Positions 3,801 to 5,090 of a stretch of 5,090 nucleotides of DNA are shown one piece after another. Location of the stretch: positions 1 through 5,090 of the forward strand of contig CAYGZM010000234.1 of assembly GCA_964354365.1 (NCBI GenBank), read 5' to 3'. A model generated the notes under the pieces. That model saw only the letters and a list, made by a program, of their open reading frames with translations. It did not search any database and had not been told where the DNA came from. Positions within the stretch are counted from its first letter, which is position 1, and the number at the start of each line of letters is the position of its first letter. Source of the stretch: CAYGZM01 sp964354365. Its GTDB lineage: Bacteria; Planctomycetota; Phycisphaerae; Sedimentisphaerales; Anaerobacaceae. The translations under genes were made by a program, and so were the position numbers.

Positions 3801-5090
3801 ACCACGTGCTATATCCGCATTCCGTTTACGGTCAGTACGCTCAACATAATGGACCTGACGCTGAACATACGGTATGACGACGGCTTTGTAGCGTATATCA
3901 ACGGCGAGAAGGTTGCCGCACGCAATTTTGAAGGGACGCCGCTCTGGAATTCTCATGCGGATATCGGGCGCGACGACTCCCAGGCGGTCAACTTTGAGAG
4001 TATCGATCTTAGTGCTTATCTGAGCACGCTGCGGCCGGGCGAGAACGTCCTGGCTATCCAGGGGCTTAACGCCGCCCCCGACAGCTCGGACTTTCTGATT
4101 TCAGCGGAGCTGTTCGCATACGCAGCGGTTGTTGCGCCTTCCGGGAGTGTTTCGCCAACCGCCATTAAATACGTCGGACCTCGTGTGCTGACCGAGAGCA
4201 CACAGGTTAAGGCGCGCGTCTTGAACGGTAGTACGTGGAGCGCGCTGAGCGAGGCGGTCTTTGCCGTCGGGCCGGTTAAAGAGAACCTGCGGATTACCGA
4301 GATTATGTACCATCCGCAGGAAACGGGTAATCCGGACGATCCTAACGAAGAGTTTATTGAACTGCGGAACATTGGGCCGGCCCCGATGAACCTGAACCTC
4401 GTGCGGTTCACCAATGGCATCGATTTTACGTTCCCGAACAGGGTGCTTGACTCCGGCGCCTATGTGGTGGTTGTAGCGAAGGAGTCGGCGTTTGATGTGC
4501 AGTATCCGGGCTCCGGCGGTGTGGTGGCCGGGGAGTACACGGGCAGGCTTGATAACGCCGGCGAGCGAATCATGCTCGAAGACGCCCTTGGCCGAACGAT
4601 TCACGATTTTGAATACAAAGACGGCTGGCGCAACATTAGCGACGGCCAGGGCTTCTCCTTAACGATAATAGACCCGACCAACCCGGACCCGAATAGCTGG
4701 GGGCGGAAGGATTCCTGGCGTGGCAGCGCGTATGTGGGCGGCTCGCCCGGCTGGGACGACAGCGGCATAGTCCCCGATCCGGGCGCCATCGTAATTAACG
4801 AGCTGCTCGCCCATTCACACGCTGTGGCCCCTGACTGGATCGAGCTGTACAACACGACCGATGAGGATATTGATATCGCCGGCTGGTATCTGAGCGACAC
4901 GGAGATTGACCCTAAGAAATACAGGTTCGCCGACGGGACGAAGATTGGCGCGTATGACTATTTGGTCCTCTATGAAGATGCCAACTTCGGCGAAGCGAGC
5001 ACGGATCCGGGCAGGCTCACGGGCTTAGGCTTCAGCGAGAACGGCGACAATGTGTATCTAAGGTCGGCTGAGGGGGGTATTTTGACCGGC
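744..5090 (+). CDS. Giant exported CotH-kinase/LTD/PA14 multimodular protein (3' end outside the window)
   Basis: One uninterrupted frame of 1449 codons runs off the window end with no stop. Start ATG 744 is followed by a Sec-type signal peptide (residues 1-27). Modules in order by residue: dockerin-like 29-85; LTD1 90-233; chitobiase C-terminal-like 242-326; CotH kinase 334-700; first half of a second chitobiase-type module 728-773; first strand of a jelly-roll 779-798; PA14 799-968; rest of the jelly-roll 969-1126; second half of the chitobiase-type module 1131-1175; LTD2 1180-1337; LTD3 1348 onward, cut. CotH proteins are atypical kinases first known from Bacillus spore coats. In planctomycetes and relatives they occur as exported mosaics like this one. 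The predicted site is outside the cytoplasm, on the cell surface or in the matrix. Likely activity is protein phosphorylation or a related nucleotide transfer; the substrate is unknown. The preceding gene in the same direction ends in the same module type. Confidence 0.93.
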   Translation, partial: MQRMPKSNSALLLTLTLAFLSAGPVMGVCPVGDLSRDCEIGFEDIQVFAEQWLTDGGCVEPNCADLDGVDGVNIFDFALLTQNWRQAGDPIVINEFMASNSSFVQDPQQQYDDWIELYNAGEEAIDVGGMHLTDNLGNPGKWQIPADIPETTTIPGHGYLWIWADEDTGDWPGLHAGFEIDAEGDEIGLFDSNGTELVDSIAFDSQTANVSYGRYPDGGHNWRFLSAPSPGSQNKGAYLGEVAEPQFSHKRGFYNAPFSVTIATETEGAKVYYTLDGREPYTIDGRFLIGILYNHPVPISGTTYLRAKAVKAGWKPSRIKTHTYIFGASNAVKSLPIVSLVGDRGRTFYEPSGVMAIVGGYYSGGVWTSGGNPSAYNNPIQRGMAYERPVSFEFFNTDDGSDVQEDCGIRVHGSEWMRPRYTRCEGLWTGNCKFSFRLYFRSQYGQNELEYQLFPYGLDRSDSIALRGGHNDQVNPFIKDELQRRLHMDMGNAASTGRGANLFINGEYKGYYNPCEHIKDSFCQEYYDSDKDWDVMTMSGIRDGDTRSWDAMINYARNHDLSNDTYYAEVARRLDIPAFADYLILQLWSGNWDWPQNNWAAACERSDEGKWRFFIWDAEGGMFTDHLNIVYFDRLNTQSNANGWLYRSLKSSKNFKQTFADRLYKHFYNNGAMTDVNIRKRFFELRDEMLGVIPSMDMYVLNTWVPNRLGVFLNACIGEGMFTLTGPAFRINGVYKYGGEASVGDSLAIANPHGVGTVYYTLDGSDPRVPVAQASPGSVIMLVPENAAKQLLVPAGPVDSGTGSILYEYWTGIGGTAVSDLTSHPDYPGNPSGRMYVTNLEGPADWNSNYGARISGYVHPPENGSYTFWLATDDNGELWLSSDGDPANKVLIASVSSWAASREWGGFSEQQSAPIWLTVGQRYYIEAMMKEEGGGDNIAVTWRGPGVGSDPPLTGDPPIVGQYLSPPGGLWAKSDYDASGWQSRPSGASGVGYETRPGDAVNYVDLIDTSVETEMYGKNTTCYIRIPFTVSTLNIMDLTLNIRYDDGFVAYINGEKVAARNFEGTPLWNSHADIGRDDSQAVNFESIDLSAYLSTLRPGENVLAIQGLNAAPDSSDFLISAELFAYAAVVAPSGSVSPTAIKYVGPRVLTESTQVKARVLNGSTWSALSEAVFAVGPVKENLRITEIMYHPQETGNPDDPNEEFIELRNIGPAPMNLNLVRFTNGIDFTFPNRVLDSGAYVVVVAKESAFDVQYPGSGGVVAGEYTGRLDNAGERIMLEDALGRTIHDFEYKDGWRNISDGQGFSLTIIDPTNPDPNSWGRKDSWRGSAYVGGSPGWDDSGIVPDPGAIVINELLAHSHAVAPDWIELYNTTDEDIDIAGWYLSDTEIDPKKYRFADGTKIGAYDYLVLYEDANFGEASTDPGRLTGLGFSENGDNVYLRSAEGGILTG
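828..998 (+). other. N-terminal dockerin-like module with two EF-hand-type loops and four Cys (residues 29-85)
   Basis: There are two repeats of a calcium-loop plus helix. Loop 1 is residues 33-44: Asp at 1, Ser at 3, Asp at 5, Glu at 7, Ile at 8, Asp at 12. It leads into a helix ending FAEQWL. Loop 2 is residues 65-76 (DLDGVDGVNIFD): Asp at 1, Asp at 3, Asn at 9, Asp at 12. It leads into a helix ending LLTQNW. This is the dockerin pattern as seen in Phycisphaerae-type proteins (DLNGDGKVNFxDFAxLAxxW). Cys29, 38, 58 and 63 could form two disulfides between the loops. In loop 2 the residue at position 5 is Val and the Asp-Gly pair is shifted by one, so calcium binding there may be weaker. In cellulosomes dockerins bind cohesins. 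Whether a cohesin partner exists here is unknown. Confidence 0.75.
1011..1442 (+). other. LTD module 1 (residues 90-233)
   Basis: Begins PIVINEFMASNSS and continues to DDWIELYNAGEEAIDVGGMHLTDN, the clear LTD signature (I-N-E...D-W-I-E-L-Y-N...I-D-[V/L]-x-G-x-x-L-T-D). Middle strands read IPGHGYLWIWADED and FEIDAEGDEIGLFDSNG. It closes with VSYGRYPDGGHNWRFLSAPSPGSQN, the usual 'S-x-G-R-x-P-D-G...F...P-S-P-G' ending. The core is complete, and a late segment (SYGRYPDGG) closely matches the start of the upstream gene fragment. LTDs placed just before a chitobiase-type module and CotH are common in this protein type. Confidence 0.85.
1080..1100 (+). repeat. Near-identical coding repeat, copy 1 (DWIELYN of LTD1)
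   Basis: The 21 bases coding for Asp-Trp-Ile-Glu-Leu-Tyr-Asn differ from copy 2 at 4833-4853 by a single third-position change (ATA against ATC for Ile). A weaker third match, GAGCTGTATAAT, lies at 192-203 in the first gene. The match reflects shared domain ancestry or local gene conversion. Confidence 0.7.
1467..1721 (+). other. Chitobiase/beta-hexosaminidase C-terminal-like module 1 (residues 242-326)
   Basis: The order is: opening VAEPQFSHKRGFYNAPFSVTI; the diagnostic VYYTLDGREP (residues 271-280); then PISGTTYLRAKAVKAGWKPS leading to HTYIF. This is the standard layout of the module: 'P-x-F-S...G-F-Y-x-x-P', 'I/V-Y-Y-T-x-D-G-x-x-P', 'T-T-x-[L/V]-R-A-x-A-x-x-x-G-x-x-x-S'. Its usual role is a small beta-sandwich next to catalytic or binding domains in exported proteins, and it has no catalytic residues of its own. 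A loop between YYTLDGREP and PISGTT is longer than usual (IDGRFLIGILYNHPV) but within the normal range. Confidence 0.8.
1743..2843 (+). other. CotH-type atypical kinase domain with intact active-site residues (residues 334-700)
   Basis: Family landmarks in order: SLPIVSLVGD (start); NNPIQRGMAYERPVSFEFF; GIRVHGSEWMR (408 onward); CKFSFRLYFRSQYG with Lys433, the probable nucleotide-binding Lys; LRGGHNDQ (Arg467); FINGEYKGYYNPCEHI (Asn505, Gly510, Glu516); GNWDWPQNNW with Asp593 and Asn597/598; KWRFFIWDAEGGM with Asp617 and Glu619. As I recall, Bacillus subtilis CotH uses two Asp residues 23 apart (Asp228 and Asp251) for catalysis and metal binding; here Asp593 and Asp617 are 24 apart. The expected residues are therefore present and an active enzyme is plausible. 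The family phosphorylates coat proteins in Bacillus. The target here is unknown. An exported location raises the question of the ATP source. Confidence 0.88.
2925..3062 (+). other. First half of a second chitobiase C-terminal-like module (residues 728-773)
   Basis: AFRINGVYKYGGEASVGDSLAIANPHGVGTVYYTLDGSDPR carries the diagnostic 'V-Y-Y-T-L-D-G-S-D-P-R'. In the usual module this is followed within 10-25 residues by a 'S-P-x-A-x-x-Y-x-G-P-x-x-L-x-x-S-T-x-V-K-A-R' segment. Here that segment appears only about 360 residues later (see residues 1131-1175), so this half looks interrupted by an insertion. Confidence 0.75.
3078..3137 (+). other. Candidate first strand of the interrupted jelly-roll (residues 779-798)
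   Basis: Segment VIMLVPENAAKQLLVPAGPV. In related proteins a sequence of the form 'L-V-x-E-x-A-x-K-x-[V/L]-L-V-P-x-G-P' runs directly into a 'W-x-x-x-x-[F/Y]-D-[D/A]-S-x-W' stretch at the start of a jelly-roll module. Here the matching continuation (GLWAKSDYDASGWQSRPSG) comes only after a complete PA14. The assignment rests on my memory of family patterns, not on an alignment. Confidence 0.5.
3138..3647 (+). other. PA14 module (residues 799-968)
   Basis: Opens with SILYEYWTGIGGTAVSDLTS, the usual PA14 start ('G-x-x-x-x-Y-[Y/W]...I-x-G...V-S-D-L'). Continues with GARISGYVHPPENGSYTFWL, then ATDDNGELWLSSDGDPAN, the core PA14 strand pair 'G-x-[Y/I]-T-F-x-[L/T]-x-[S/T]-D-D-x-x-x-L-[W/Y]-[L/V]'. 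Later strands include WLTVGQRYYIEAMMKEEGGG and NIAVTWRGPG. Asp873-Asp874 sit where some PA14 lectins hold a calcium ion needed for sugar binding. PA14 is a beta-barrel often involved in carbohydrate recognition, and a binding rather than enzymatic role is expected here. It appears to be inserted inside another module. Confidence 0.85.
3648..4121 (+). other. Jelly-roll / galactose-binding-like module, main part (residues 969-1126)
   Basis: The module starts GLWAKSDYDASGWQSRPSG and passes through ASGVGYETRPGD. It then reads MYGKNTTCYIRIPFTV (residue 1023 on), LNIRYDDGFVAYINGEKVA (Tyr1044-Asp-Asp-Gly, Asn1053-Gly) and ends RPGENVLAIQGLNAAPDSSDFLISAEL. This is the order seen in exported jelly-roll modules: 'Y-[L/I]-R-x-x-F-x-V', 'Y-D-D-G-x-V-x-Y-[I/L]-N-G', 'G-x-N-V-L-A'. 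It probably binds carbohydrate or acts as a spacer. The single Cys1022 in CYIR has no obvious partner nearby. Confidence 0.75.
4134..4268 (+). other. Second half of the interrupted chitobiase-type module (residues 1131-1175)
   Basis: APSGSVSPTAIKYVGP followed by RVLTESTQVKARVLNGSTWS and ALSEAVFAV. This is the normal continuation of 'Y-Y-T-[L/T]-D-G-S-D-P-R': '...G-G-x-[V/I]-S-P-x-A-x-x-Y-x-G-P-[I/V]-x-L-[T/N]-E-S-T-x-V-K-A-R-V-x-x-G-x-x-W-S-A-L-x-E-A-x-F'. No 'YYTxDG' strand lies just upstream of it. Its partner is therefore most likely the half at residues 728-773, with ~360 residues inserted between them. Confidence 0.75.
4281..4754 (+). other. LTD module 2 (residues 1180-1337)
   Basis: Begins ENLRITEIMYHPQETGNPDD then NEEFIELRNIGPAPMNLNLV. 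It has the late strands LDSGAYVVVVAKESAFDVQY and RLDNAGERIMLEDALG. It ends with the closing segment DPNSWGRKDSWRGSAYVGGSPG. The 'I-T-E-I-M-Y-H-P' start with an acidic loop before 'E-[F/Y]-[I/V]-E-L' makes it the closest in-window relative of the final LTD in the first gene (DELMYHPVDPNEEYVELYN). It is complete. Confidence 0.85.
4785..5090 (+). other. LTD module 3, cut by the window end (residues 1348-1449+)
   Basis: Begins AIVINELLAHSHAVAPDWIELYN and continues DEDIDIAGWYLSDTEIDPKKYRF, then FADGTKIGAYDYLVLYEDANFG and LGFSENGDNVYLRS. It matches LTD1 more closely than LTD2 (I-V-I-N-E, D-W-I-E-L-Y-N, I-D-[V/I]-x-G-x-x-L-[T/S]-D). The 'R-Y-P-D-G...P-T-P-G' ending expected next lies beyond the window. 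The first gene starts in this window with just such an ending. Confidence 0.85.
4833..4853 (+). repeat. Near-identical coding repeat, copy 2 (DWIELYN of LTD3)
   Basis: Matches positions 1080-1100 at 20 of 21 bases. The surrounding codons are clearly diverged, so it is not a recent whole-module duplication. Confidence 0.7.

Overview
The window suggests a planctomycete, most likely of the Phycisphaerae/Sedimentisphaerales type, or a metagenomic relative. This is inferred from protein style and not from a marker gene. The main protein opens with a signal peptide followed by a cysteine-bearing dockerin-like pair of EF-hand loops whose helices end in Trp. It continues into a very large secreted chain of lamin-tail (LTD), chitobiase C-terminal-like, CotH-kinase, PA14 and jelly-roll modules. 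That combination is typical of the outer-surface and exported proteins of these bacteria. Verrucomicrobiota and Lentisphaerota carry similar proteins and cannot be excluded. Base composition is moderately GC-rich.

Layout: both genes read left to right and both are cut by the window edges. Positions 1-668 hold the C-terminal end of a first protein: the tail of one LTD-like module, then a complete final LTD. A 75-bp spacer (669-743) holds a plausible ribosome binding site, a 10-bp palindrome and no recognisable terminator. From 744 to the last base runs one uninterrupted frame of 1449 codons with no stop, so the protein is larger than 1449 residues. Its order is: signal peptide, dockerin-like module, LTD1, chitobiase-type module 1, CotH kinase, first half of chitobiase-type module 2, first strand of a jelly-roll, PA14, rest of the jelly-roll, second half of chitobiase-type module 2, LTD2, and LTD3 (cut). 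No RNA gene, CRISPR array, insertion sequence or reverse-strand gene can be supported.

How the parts may work together: the two genes share the same C-terminal module types, lie in the same orientation and are closely spaced, so they look like a tandem, possibly co-transcribed, family of exported proteins. The CotH domain keeps the two acidic residues and the Asn expected of an active atypical kinase. The surrounding modules (LTD, PA14, jelly-roll, chitobiase C-terminal-like) are those usually linked to carbohydrate or surface binding. A surface-anchored or matrix-bound enzyme is therefore a reasonable inference, but no substrate can be named. The most unusual structural point is an apparent double nesting of domains in residues 728-1175.
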